Assembly: GCA_022616275.1 (NCBI GenBank)
Contig: JAKEFB010000061.1
Span: forward strand, 49,712-113,711
Direction of reading: 5' to 3'
Origin: Chloroflexota bacterium
GTDB lineage: Bacteria; Chloroflexota; Anaerolineae; Promineifilales; Promineifilaceae
Length of the DNA: 64,000 nt
The notes under the pieces are model-generated. The model searched no databases, was not told the DNA's origin, and was given only the letters and a program-made list of their open reading frames with translations. A program made the translations under genes and the position numbers. This document shows positions 44,910-53,270 of the stretch, in pieces. The number at the start of each line of letters is the position of its first letter. The stretch's first letter is position 1.

Positions 44910-45377
44910 ATGGCGAAAGGGTCTTACCAGCCACGCGGCCGGTACTTTGAACAGTTTACGGTGGGAGATAGCCTGGCTACGGCCGGCCGGACGGTGACAG
45001 AAGGTGACATTGTCGCCTTTGCCGGCCTATCCGGCGACTTTAACCAGATTCACACCGACGCAGAGTACGCCGCCAGAGAGTTCTTCGGCCAGCGAGTTGC
45101 CCACGGCCTGCTGGTCCTGTCCATCGCCAGTGGCCTGGCCACGCAATCCGGCATTATCGAGGGCACGGTGCTTGCTTTCCGGGAGTTGGAGTGGAAGTTC
45201 AGCCGGCCGGTGATGATCGGCGACACCATTCACGTAGAACTGGAAATTATGGAGACGAGACCCCTGGCCCGCCTGGGTGGCGGCGCAGTCACCATGAAGG
45301 TAGACGTGCGCAACCAGCGCGACGAAGTCGTTCATCGCGGCAGTTGGGTCATGTTAGTGAAAAGTGCTGAGGACTGA
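44910..45377 (+). CDS. MaoC-family hot-dog dehydratase
   Basis: The 155-residue protein has [19 protein letters not shown] and the hydratase motif [19 protein letters not shown], where Asp and His are catalytic, then [20 protein letters not shown]. Such enzymes hydrate enoyl-CoA. The ATG has AGGAGA 8 bases upstream. No fatty-acid genes lie adjacent; it may be a stand-alone (R)-specific enoyl-CoA hydratase. Confidence 0.88.
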   Translation: MAKGSYQPRGRYFEQFTVGDSLATAGRTVTEGDIVAFAGLSGDFNQIHTDAEYAAREFFGQRVAHGLLVLSIASGLATQSGIIEGTVLAFRELEWKFSRPVMIGDTIHVELEIMETRPLARLGGGAVTMKVDVRNQRDEVVHRGSWVMLVKSAED

Positions 45378-45424
45378 GGACTGAGTCCTGTATCACTCAG
45401 TCCTCAGCACTCAGTCCTCAGTCC
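45362..45424. repeat. GAGGACT heptamers with inverted copy
   Basis: AAGTGCTGAGGACTGAGGAC on one side and CTCAGTCCTCAGCACTCAG on the other form a stem across a short loop. It overlaps the last codons of the MaoC gene and ends just before the PBP start. It shares its unit with 19003-19088. Confidence 0.75.
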
Positions 45425-45430
45425 TGCTTT

Positions 45431-48400
45431 ATGGATGAAAAAGACAGGCCAGAGCAGATTCCACCGGAGAGCCGGCCGCAGCCTGCTGAAGACGACAACA
45501 CGATCTCGCTGCTGGACCTGATGCGCGAAGCATCTGGCCAGCCGGCGGGAAAAGAGCCACCACCGCCGCCGCTGACCCCTGCGCCCTTACTGGCTGACGA
45601 CGAAGCTACGCCCACCGGGCCGGCCGCGCCTTCTCGCCTGCCGCGCGCCACACCAACCCCACTGCCCCTGGCGGCCGACGACCTGGCCCCGGTTGAACCG
45701 CCACCGGAAAAAGACGACATGGCCACCCGGGTCCAGCCGCGCAGCGCCTTCCCTGGCCAGACCCGCCTGGATCAGCCCCGGCCGCCTGTCTCCGAGCTAC
45801 CGACGCAGCCACCCCAGCCACGCCCGCAGGCGCCGCCCCGCCGCCAGCCGCCACCCCGGGAGCGGCCGCAGCGGTTACAACAGACCCAGCCACCTGTAGC
45901 CCCGGCCGGCCGGACCCGGCTCCAGCCATCCCGTGATGCAGCCACCCGGCCGCGCCGGCCAGCGCCACCCGGCGCGTACCCTCCACCTGCCCGGCCTCCT
46001 GCTCGCGGCCGGCCGGCCCCCCGGCAAGTAGTCATTCACGAACCGGAACCAAGCTGGCCACCCGCCCGCCGGCGCAACTGGCTGGGCTGCCTGGGCCGGG
46101 CCATCACCATTAGCGTGATTCTGGCCGTGATTGGCCTGGTCCTGTCCATTGCTACAGTGAGCGTGGGTTACATCGTCATTGCCAGCCAGTTACCCCGGCC
46201 GAGTGAACTGCGGGCCAGGGCCAGCACCTTTGAAACGGCCCAAATCCTGGACCGCAACGGCCAGTTGCTCTACTCCCTGGCCGATCCAACGACCGGCAAC
46301 CGTATCTACGTGCCGCTGAGCCAGATTGACCAGGACTTAATAGACGCCACCATTGCCACCGAAGACGCCCGCTTCTACACCAACCCCGGCTTTGACCCGA
46401 TTGCCATCGGCCGGGCCATTTTGCAGGCAGCCCAGGAGGGGCAAGCGGTCTCCGGAGCCAGCACTATCACCCAGCAACTGGCGCGGGCCTTGCTGCTGGA
46501 CGAAGAAGAGCGCACGCAGCGGACCTTTAGCCGTAAGGTCAAAGAAATCATCCTGGCTGCCGAACTGTACCGGACCTATCCCAAGGACGAAATCCTGGAA
46601 CTGTACCTGAATGAAATTAACTACGGCAACCGGGCTTACGGCATTGAAGCGGCCGCCCGGACCTACTTTAACAAGTCGGCCGCCGACCTGACGCTGGCTG
46701 AAGCGTCGCTGCTGGCCGGGCTGCCCCAGGCCCCGGCGCTATGGGACCCTTACAGCGCGCCGGAAAAGGCCCTCGGCCGCCAGTCGGAGGTGTTGGGATT
46801 GATGGCCGCCCACGGCTACATTACCCAGGCCGAGGCCCAGGAGGCCATCCAGATCTCGGCCCCGATCGTGCGCAATTTGCAACCGCCGGACGTGACCATT
46901 CGTTATCCTCATTTTACCTTTACTGTGCTCCAGCAACTGGAGGCCGAAATTGGCGCCCAGGCCATCTACCGGGGCGGGTTGCACGTCTTTACCACCCTCG
47001 ACCCGGCCGCCCAACAACTGGCCGAAGAGACCGTAGCCACTCACCGGGAGCGGATCAACCTGGCCGGGGCCAACAACGTCGCCCTGGTCACTATCCAGCC
47101 GCAGACGGGCGAAATCCTGGCCCTGGTGGGTAGCATGGACTTTAACGATGAGACCATCAGCGGCCAGGTCAACATGGCCCTCGTCCCGCGCCAGCCAGGC
47201 TCCAGCATTAAGCCGCTGGTCTACCTGATGGCCATGGAGCAGGGCTGGACGCCGGCCACGCTGCTTTGGGACGTCCAGACGAGCTTTGACGACGGGGCGA
47301 ACCCGGACTACGTACCCAAGAACTTTGACGACGAATTTCACGGGCCGCTGCGCATCCGGCCGGCGCTGGGCAATTCCTATAACATCCCGGCGGTCAAGAC
47401 GCTGGAGTTTGTCGGCGTATGTAACTTTATTGCCGGCGTGCCCCGGCTGGGGATTACCTCGTTGCAAGACCCCGGCTGCGCCGAAGTAGGCAGCCCGCGC
47501 AACTACGGCCTATCGCTGACGCTGGGTGGTGGCGCGGTCTCGCCGCTGGAGATGGCCGGCGCTTATGCCGTCCTGGCCAATCGCGGCCAGTACGTCCCGC
47601 CCTTTGCCATTAGCCGCATCGAAAACCGGGCCGGCGAGATCATTTTTGAGCACGTGCCCCCCGACGCAGCCGCCAGCCAGGTGGCCCGGCCGGAACACGC
47701 CTATCTGCTTAGCCACATTTTATCTGACAACAACGCTCGCCAGCCGGAGTTCGGGCCGGACAACGCCCTGGTCATTCCCGGCTATACGGTCGCCGCCAAG
47801 ACCGGCACCTCCGGCACCAGCCGGGTAGACGTGCGCGACGGCTGGACGATTGGCTACACGCCGGAAGTGGTCACGGCCGTCTGGGTGGGCAACACCGACA
47901 ACGAGCCGGTGGGTGAGGGGGAATCTGGCTCGCGGACGGCCGTGCCCGTCTGGCACGACTTTATGGCCGGCTACCTGGGCAGCCGCCAGCCGGTCGAGTT
48001 TCCCCGGCCGGAAAACATTATTGAAGTAGAGATTTGCGCCGATTCGGGGGCCCGGCCGGGGCCGGGTTGCCTGAACCGGATCACGGAGCTGTTTGCCGGC
48101 GACCAATTGCCGCCGGAGAGCAACCAGGACTTCCTCCGGCCGCAGTTTGTGGACCTGTGGACTAACCAGTTGGCCAACGAATTTTGCACTGAGTCGATCT
48201 ACGAAACGACGTTCTTCAACCTGGTGGTCAACGGCCGGGAAGAGGTATTGGCCCGAGAACGGGCGCTGGCCCAGCAGTGGCTGGAACAGGCGCCGGCCGG
48301 CCAGGCTTGGGCCGCCCAGCGCAACATCAGCCTGCCGCTGCGCCTGCCGCCGGCCGGCGCGTGCAACCAGGACACGCCCCGGCCGGTGGTGGCCATCACC

Positions 48401-48889
48401 CAGCCCCAACCCCAGGCCGAAATCTCCGGCGAAGTAGAAATCCGGGGCACAGTTATGGGACCTAACTTTGCCGGCTACCTGGTGGAATTTGGCCTGACTC
48501 ACGACCCCCAGGGCTGGGGCCAGGTCCAGGGGTTGCAGACCCACCAGGTGGAGGATGGCTTACTGGCCCTCTGGGATGCCAGTGCCGTCAGCGGCGGCGC
48601 ACTCACGATTCGGGTTCTCATCTTTGGCCCCGATAACCCCTACACGGCCGAGCCGGACCCGGTCAGCCTGGAAGCGCGAGCGCCGGTGTTCCTGCTGGAG
48701 CCGACGGCCACGCCGACGACGACGCCGACCGTGACCGCCACCCCCAGCCAGACGCCCACGGCCACCGCCACGGGCACGACGGCCCCAACCGCTACGCCGA
48801 CCATCGAGATCATCCCGCCCACGGCCACGGCGACGCCCACTTCTCCGCTGCCGGAAGAACCGACGGCGACGCCTACGGATATGCCGTAA
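45431..48889 (+). CDS. Class A penicillin-binding protein (PBP1A/2c type)
   Basis: The 1152-residue protein has a Pro-rich cytoplasmic tail (1-210), one membrane helix (about 217-250), a GT51 transglycosylase domain (EDARFYTNPGFDPIAI with catalytic Glu near 310, GASTITQQLARALLLDE, LNEINYGNRAYGIEAAA) and a transpeptidase domain with SSIK (nucleophile Ser near 591), GNSYNIPA as SxN, and KTGTSG near 790. It polymerises and crosslinks peptidoglycan. After the transpeptidase comes a beta-sandwich-like region and a Thr/Pro/Ala tail of about 60 residues. This argues for a peptidoglycan wall. It is longer than most PBP1A proteins because of both tails. Confidence 0.93.
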   Translation: MDEKDRPEQIPPESRPQPAEDDNTISLLDLMREASGQPAGKEPPPPPLTPAPLLADDEATPTGPAAPSRLPRATPTPLPLAADDLAPVEPPPEKDDMATRVQPRSAFPGQTRLDQPRPPVSELPTQPPQPRPQAPPRRQPPPRERPQRLQQTQPPVAPAGRTRLQPSRDAATRPRRPAPPGAYPPPARPPARGRPAPRQVVIHEPEPSWPPARRRNWLGCLGRAITISVILAVIGLVLSIATVSVGYIVIASQLPRPSELRARASTFETAQILDRNGQLLYSLADPTTGNRIYVPLSQIDQDLIDATIATEDARFYTNPGFDPIAIGRAILQAAQEGQAVSGASTITQQLARALLLDEEERTQRTFSRKVKEIILAAELYRTYPKDEILELYLNEINYGNRAYGIEAAARTYFNKSAADLTLAEASLLAGLPQAPALWDPYSAPEKALGRQSEVLGLMAAHGYITQAEAQEAIQISAPIVRNLQPPDVTIRYPHFTFTVLQQLEAEIGAQAIYRGGLHVFTTLDPAAQQLAEETVATHRERINLAGANNVALVTIQPQTGEILALVGSMDFNDETISGQVNMALVPRQPGSSIKPLVYLMAMEQGWTPATLLWDVQTSFDDGANPDYVPKNFDDEFHGPLRIRPALGNSYNIPAVKTLEFVGVCNFIAGVPRLGITSLQDPGCAEVGSPRNYGLSLTLGGGAVSPLEMAGAYAVLANRGQYVPPFAISRIENRAGEIIFEHVPPDAAASQVARPEHAYLLSHILSDNNARQPEFGPDNALVIPGYTVAAKTGTSGTSRVDVRDGWTIGYTPEVVTAVWVGNTDNEPVGEGESGSRTAVPVWHDFMAGYLGSRQPVEFPRPENIIEVEICADSGARPGPGCLNRITELFAGDQLPPESNQDFLRPQFVDLWTNQLANEFCTESIYETTFFNLVVNGREEVLARERALAQQWLEQAPAGQAWAAQRNISLPLRLPPAGACNQDTPRPVVAITQPQPQAEISGEVEIRGTVMGPNFAGYLVEFGLTHDPQGWGQVQGLQTHQVEDGLLALWDASAVSGGALTIRVLIFGPDNPYTAEPDPVSLEARAPVFLLEPTATPTTTPTVTATPSQTPTATATGTTAPTATPTIEIIPPTATATPTSPLPEEPTATPTDMP

Positions 48890-48912
48890 GCTTGAGTTGC
48901 CTTAAGACGACG

Positions 48913-49036
48913 ACACCTTGTAGAGCAGGCTGTTAGCCTGCGCCGAACCGCACAGACTAACAGTCTGGGCTACACCTTGTAACGCAGGCTGTTAGCCTGC
49001 CTGCGCCGAAGCCCGCAGACTGACAGTCTGGGCTAC
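48913..49036. repeat. Tandem pair of double-hairpin repeats
   Basis: Two units (48913-48971, 48972-49036) each contain GCAGGCT-GTT-AGCCTGC and CAGACT-AAC-AGTCTG-type stems, joined by GGGCTACACC. Confidence 0.75.
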
Positions 49037-49058
49037 ACCCTACAGCACAGCACCTCCT

Positions 49059-50219
49059 ATGCGCATTGCCATGGTCGGCCCCTTTGGCTTCCATCCCAAC
49101 AAGACCATGCGCCACCGCGCCCTGCCGTTGGCCAGGGCGCTGGTCCGGCGTGGCCACCAGGTCAAGCTGTTCATGCTCCCCTGGCAGACGCCCCAGGAGG
49201 CCGGCCGGGAGTGGCCGGAGGATGGTGTGGCCGTGCGTTACGTCTCCCTGGGGGGCGGCGTCCCGGGCACGGCCGCCCGCCTGGCGCGCGAAACCCTGGC
49301 CTGGCGGCCGGAGGTCGTCCACACCTTCAAGCCCAAAGCCTACAGTGGCCTGGTTGCCTGGTGGTTGTGGCGCTTTCACCGCGACCGGTTGCGGCTGGTG
49401 ACCGATACGGACGACTGGGAGGGCTGGGGGGGCTGGAACGACCGGGCGGCCTACACGCCGCTACAGAAGCGCTTTTTTGCCTGGCAGGAACGGTGGGGGC
49501 TGGCCCACTGCCACGCCCTGACCGTGGCCAGCCGCGCCTTGCAGACCCTGGCCTGGGCCGGCCGGATCCCGCCGGAACGGGTCGTCTACCTGCCCAACGG
49601 CCCGGGGATTGGTACGGACACCAGCGCCGCGCCCGATAAGCGGGCCGAGATGGGACTGGCCGGCCGGCCGGTCCTGCTGCTCTATAGCCGCTTGTTTGAG
49701 TTCGATACCGGCCGGCTGGTGGACGTCTTGCAGCGGGTGCAGGCAGCCGTGCCTGAGCTGGCCATCCTGGCCGTGGGCCTCAGCCTGTTTGCCGCCGACG
49801 CCGCCACCCTGAGCCGGCGGCTGGCCGAGGCCGGCCTGCAGGAAGCGGTGGTCGAGGCCGGCTGGGTAGAGGAATCAATCCTGCCGGGCGTGCTGGCCGC
49901 GGCCGACGTGGGCCTGTACCTGATGGACGACACCCTGCTCAACCGGACCAAGTGCCCCGTCAAGCTGGCCGACATGCTGGCCGTCGGGCTGCCGGTGGTT
50001 GGCGAGGCAGTCGGCCAGGTGACGGAGTACGTCCGCCACCAACAGACCGGCCTGCTCTACGCCAGTGGCGACACGGCCGGCCTGGCCAAAGGGATCGTGG
50101 ACCTGCTGACTGACCCGGCCGAACGGCAGCGGCTGGCGGCCGGGGCCAGGGAGCATCTGGCGACCCACTTTAACTGGGATAGGTTGGCTGAGCGGGTGAT
50201 GGAGGCGTATGAGTGGTGA
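49059..50219 (+). CDS. Family 4 glycosyltransferase
   Basis: The 386-residue GT-B protein starts MRIAMVGPFGFHPNKTMRHR and has VYLPNGPGIGTD after the linker, LLYSRLFEFDTG, and in the C-terminal domain LNRTKCPVKLADMLAVGLPVV, equivalent to the donor-binding E-x7-E region, with Lys-Asp in place of the first Glu. It transfers a sugar from a nucleotide donor to a glycan, lipid or small molecule. No signal peptide; it is probably a peripheral membrane or cytoplasmic enzyme. It may share a message with the next two genes. Confidence 0.85.
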   Translation: MRIAMVGPFGFHPNKTMRHRALPLARALVRRGHQVKLFMLPWQTPQEAGREWPEDGVAVRYVSLGGGVPGTAARLARETLAWRPEVVHTFKPKAYSGLVAWWLWRFHRDRLRLVTDTDDWEGWGGWNDRAAYTPLQKRFFAWQERWGLAHCHALTVASRALQTLAWAGRIPPERVVYLPNGPGIGTDTSAAPDKRAEMGLAGRPVLLLYSRLFEFDTGRLVDVLQRVQAAVPELAILAVGLSLFAADAATLSRRLAEAGLQEAVVEAGWVEESILPGVLAAADVGLYLMDDTLLNRTKCPVKLADMLAVGLPVVGEAVGQVTEYVRHQQTGLLYASGDTAGLAKGIVDLLTDPAERQRLAAGAREHLATHFNWDRLAERVMEAYEW

Positions 50220-50251
50220 GCAATGAGTGGGGAGTGATGAGTGAGGAGGAG
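50210..50251. repeat. TGAGTGG heptamer repeat
   Basis: TGAGTGG, TGAGCAA, TGAGTGG, GGAGTGA, TGAGTGA, GGAGGAG in register. It begins inside the glycosyltransferase stop region and supplies the purine-rich ribosome site of the next gene. Confidence 0.75.
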
Positions 50252-50259
50252 GGATAGGA

Positions 50260-51219
50260 GTGGATAGCTGGCCGGGGTTGGTGGTTCATGCGGATTGGGG
50301 AACGCCGGAGAATAAGCGGTGGATGGCCCGGGCTGTACTGGGGGCGAGCGGCCGTTACCTGGTTTATGCCCCGGAGCCGGTCGGCGAGCCGATTACCTGG
50401 CTGGCCCGTCTGCGGGCGGCGGCCGGACCGGACGGCGTGGTCTTGCTGGGCCTTGACTTCCCCATTGGCCTGCCCCTGGCTTACGCCCGGCTGGTGGAGG
50501 TAGCGGATTTCCTGGCCGTTTTGCCTGAGCTGGGCCAGGGCCGGTGGGCCTCTTTTTACGAGGTGGCTACCCGGCCGGATGAGATTAGCCTCTACCGTCC
50601 CTTTTATCCGCAGCGGCCGGGTGGCACGCGGCAGGCGCACCTGCTGGCCGGGCTGGGGCTGGCGACCATAGACGAGCTGCGGCGGCAATGTGAGCGGGCC
50701 AGGCCGGGCCGGCGGGCGGCCGCTCCCCTGTTCTGGACGCTGGGCGGCCAGCAGGTGGGTAAGGCGGCGATTGCCGGGTGGCGGGAGGTACTGGCCCCGG
50801 CCCTGCGCCGGCCGGAATTAGACCTGGCTATGTGGCCCTTTGCCGGTCCGCTGGCCGATCTGCTCCGGCCGGGGCGTGTCGTCGTGGCCGAGTGTTACCC
50901 GGCCGAGTTCTACGATCACCTGGGAGTCCTCTTTTCGCATCGCAGTGGCGGGAAGCGTGCGCCAGCGGCGCGGGCAGCCAACGCCCGGCCGCTGCTGAAT
51001 TGGGCAGAGGAGGCCGGCGTAGCGCTCCACCCGGCGCTGGTTGCTCAATTGTTGGCTGGCTTTGGGCCGGCCCCGGCCGGCGAGGACACTTTTGACGCCG
51101 TGATCGGGCTGCTGGGGATGCTCAATGTGCTCCTCGGCCGCCGCCCTCCAGGTGAGTTGCCGGCCGGCCCGGCGCGCCAGGTGGAAGGGTGGATTTTAGG
51201 CCAGTCTCTGGCACTGTAA
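50260..51219 (+). CDS. DUF429-like predicted nuclease-fold protein
   Basis: The 319-residue protein starts at GTG with GGAGGAGGG upstream. VVHADWGTPENKRWMARAV and LLGLDFPIGLPLAYA give an Asp-containing first strand and a second conserved strand, VVAECYPAEFYDHLGV a third, and TFDAVIGLLGMLNVL a C-terminal Asp helix. This is the RNase H-like layout of DUF429 proteins, whose substrate is unknown. The assignment rests on this pattern only. Confidence 0.5.
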   Translation: MDSWPGLVVHADWGTPENKRWMARAVLGASGRYLVYAPEPVGEPITWLARLRAAAGPDGVVLLGLDFPIGLPLAYARLVEVADFLAVLPELGQGRWASFYEVATRPDEISLYRPFYPQRPGGTRQAHLLAGLGLATIDELRRQCERARPGRRAAAPLFWTLGGQQVGKAAIAGWREVLAPALRRPELDLAMWPFAGPLADLLRPGRVVVAECYPAEFYDHLGVLFSHRSGGKRAPAARAANARPLLNWAEEAGVALHPALVAQLLAGFGPAPAGEDTFDAVIGLLGMLNVLLGRRPPGELPAGPARQVEGWILGQSLAL

Positions 51220-51234
51220 CCAGCGGATTTCTCC

Positions 51235-51615
51235 ATGATCGGGCGGCTAGCGCAATTTAGCGGCTCCTTCTTTGCTACCCTGGAAACGTACCGCCGGGAC
51301 GGGACGGCCGTGCGGACGCCCCTCTTTTTCGTCGAGCGGGACGAGGTCCTATACCTGCGCTCGGCCGCCCAGACCCATAAGGTCCGCCGGATAGCGCGCG
51401 ACCCCCGAGTGCGGATTGTTCCTTCTGCCTGGCGGGGCCGGCCGTTGGGGGTGTGGCTGGAGGGGGAAGCCAGGCTCTACGACGCCGGTGAGCTGCCCTG
51501 GGTCAATGAGCTGGTCAAGCAGAAATACGGCCTGGCCAAACGGCTGATTGACCTGCGTAGCCGCCTGCGGGGATACCGTTTTGTAGTGATCGCTGTTGTT
51601 GTAGGACACAGGTAG
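51235..51615 (+). CDS. PPOX-class F420/FMN-dependent oxidoreductase
   Basis: The 126-residue split-barrel protein has FATLETYRRDGTAVRTPLFFV, YLRSAAQTHKVRRIARDPRV and VWLEGEARLYD, which match the small Rv2061/F420-binding branch of the pyridoxamine-phosphate-oxidase superfamily. Such enzymes reduce or oxidise unknown small molecules. It starts 15 bases after the DUF429-like gene, so the two are likely co-transcribed. Confidence 0.82.
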   Translation: MIGRLAQFSGSFFATLETYRRDGTAVRTPLFFVERDEVLYLRSAAQTHKVRRIARDPRVRIVPSAWRGRPLGVWLEGEARLYDAGELPWVNELVKQKYGLAKRLIDLRSRLRGYRFVVIAVVVGHR

Positions 51616-51685
51616 ACGCTGATTAACGCTGATAGGGCTTAATCGCGAATGACGCGAATGGACGAATGAAGCGAATGTGTTTTTA

Positions 51686-52957
51686 TTAACGCTGGCAGAT
51701 GTCTTCGATTTCCTCGATTTCTTTGGGGGCGTCCGGCAATAGTTCGGGGCCGTTGTCGGTGATCAGCACGCCGCTTTCGATGCGAATGCCGATGCCTTCT
51801 TCAGGAATGGACAGCCACGGCTCGATGACCAGGACCACGCCTGGTTCCAGGAGGCGGGAATCAATCACCCCGTTGGCGTCGTGGATGTTCAGCCCCACCG
51901 GATGGCCGCAGGTGCCGTAACCGTATTGGGCCAGGCCGTGCTTGTCGAAGCAGTCGTAGACTGCCTTGTGGGCGTCAAATTCCCTGGCCCCCGGCCGCAT
52001 CTTTTCGATGGCCCGTTTTTGCGCTTCCAGGACGATGGCGTACAGCTCCCGCTGCCGGGGCGTGAAGCGGCCGTTGGCCGGGAAGGTGGTGGTGATGTCG
52101 GAAGAGTAGCCGTTGTAGACTACCCCGGCGTCAATGAGCACCAGGTCGCCGTCCTTAATCTCCTGGTTGTTGTCCATGTAGTGGCCGATGGTGGCGTTTT
52201 TGCCGGCGGCGACGATGATACTACTGCCATACAGGTCCAGGCCGGCGCTGACCTCTTTAGGCCGGATGCGGACCTCGTAGTCAAAAATAGCCTGGCCCAA
52301 CGACTCATTTTCCCCTGGCTTCAGGGCGCGCATGATCTTCTTGTAAATCTCGGCGTGATTGGCGAACGCCTGGCGCAGGCACTCAATCTCGTACTCGTCT
52401 TTGACCCAGCGCAGGGCGTGGATTTTGGGCGCAATGTTTTTGAGCCGCAGCCAGTAGTAGCGGTCGTGGATGTCGTGAACGAAGGCGACTTCGGTCGGCA
52501 CCGGCTTGCCCAGCCCAGGGTTGCTGGGGGTGTTGAGCCACAGCACTTCCTCCTGCATCAGCGCCCGGCCGAGGATGTCGTTGAGTTGGGAGAGGGGGTA
52601 GACCTTGGCCACGCCGCTCTTGGCCTGGACGTCGGCATAGGACGGCCCTTCGCCGTCTAGCGTTTTCTCAGCCTCCGTCCGCTCTTCCACAAACAAGAGT
52701 TCGTTGACGCGCCGGCCGCGGCCGACCTCTGGCCCGTGTTGGGTCTCCCAACGGTCCACGACGATGCCCCGGGGCGCCAGCACCAGGATCGCCTTCCGCG
52801 ACTCCAGCCCGGTGAGGTAATGCAGGTTCCTGTCAAATAACAACGGGTCGGGGGCCACGCCCGGCGAAGAAATCAGGGCAATCCCCTCGTCAATTTGTTC
52901 GGCCAGCCGCTGCCGCCGGCCGGCGTACAAAGCGACGACATTCACTTCACCTTCCAT
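51686..52957 (-). CDS. M24 family Xaa-Pro aminopeptidase-like metallopeptidase
   Basis: The 423-residue protein has an N-terminal creatinase-type domain and a C-terminal pita-bread domain. Metal ligands can be read: Asp in LIDAGVVYN, Asp in GYSSDITTTF, His in GTCGHPVGLNIHD, Glu in VIEPWLSI and Glu in IRIESGVL. It removes an N-terminal residue before proline. No signal peptide. GGAGTAACTC lies upstream of the ATG, next to an AGCTATA repeat element. Confidence 0.92.
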   Translation of the reverse strand: MEGEVNVVALYAGRRQRLAEQIDEGIALISSPGVAPDPLLFDRNLHYLTGLESRKAILVLAPRGIVVDRWETQHGPEVGRGRRVNELLFVEERTEAEKTLDGEGPSYADVQAKSGVAKVYPLSQLNDILGRALMQEEVLWLNTPSNPGLGKPVPTEVAFVHDIHDRYYWLRLKNIAPKIHALRWVKDEYEIECLRQAFANHAEIYKKIMRALKPGENESLGQAIFDYEVRIRPKEVSAGLDLYGSSIIVAAGKNATIGHYMDNNQEIKDGDLVLIDAGVVYNGYSSDITTTFPANGRFTPRQRELYAIVLEAQKRAIEKMRPGAREFDAHKAVYDCFDKHGLAQYGYGTCGHPVGLNIHDANGVIDSRLLEPGVVLVIEPWLSIPEEGIGIRIESGVLITDNGPELLPDAPKEIEEIEDICQR

Positions 52958-52969
52958 GAGTTACTCCTC

Positions 52970-53013
52970 AGTTATAAGCTCTCAGCTATAAGCTATAAGC
53001 TTTTTCTTTCATT
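52970..53013 (+). repeat. AGCTATA heptamer repeat element, copy 2
   Basis: AGTTATA, AGCTCTC, AGCTATA, AGCTATA, AGCTTTTTCTTTCATTC. It lies directly upstream of the M24 gene, as copy 3 lies upstream of the second NACHT gene. Confidence 0.8.
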
Positions 53014-53175
53014 CTAGAACTCTGCTAGAAATCGCGGATCATGCCAATAGACGAATGGCGCGAATTATTAAGCAGCTATTCGTGAAGCGTTCTACGCTCA
53101 TTCGCGGTTCTTCGTCTGGACCACCGAACTGTAGCAGAAAACGGCCGGGAAGGGTAGGCAAAAGGCGTGAATTTT

Positions 53176-53184
53176 TGTTATACT
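53176..53184 (+). promoter_or_regulatory. Extended -10 promoter upstream of the AGPS-like gene
   Basis: TGTTATACT, an extended -10 element, about 85 bases before the ATG. The 310-base gap before it holds only repeat-like ATTCGTG units. Confidence 0.5.
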
Positions 53185-53270
53185 GTCTGCTTTTCCCTGG
53201 CCGAGGCGCGTGCCCACTCCAGGGCCACTATTCGCTCATTCGCGAGATTCGCGTTTGACGAGGAAAGAAG

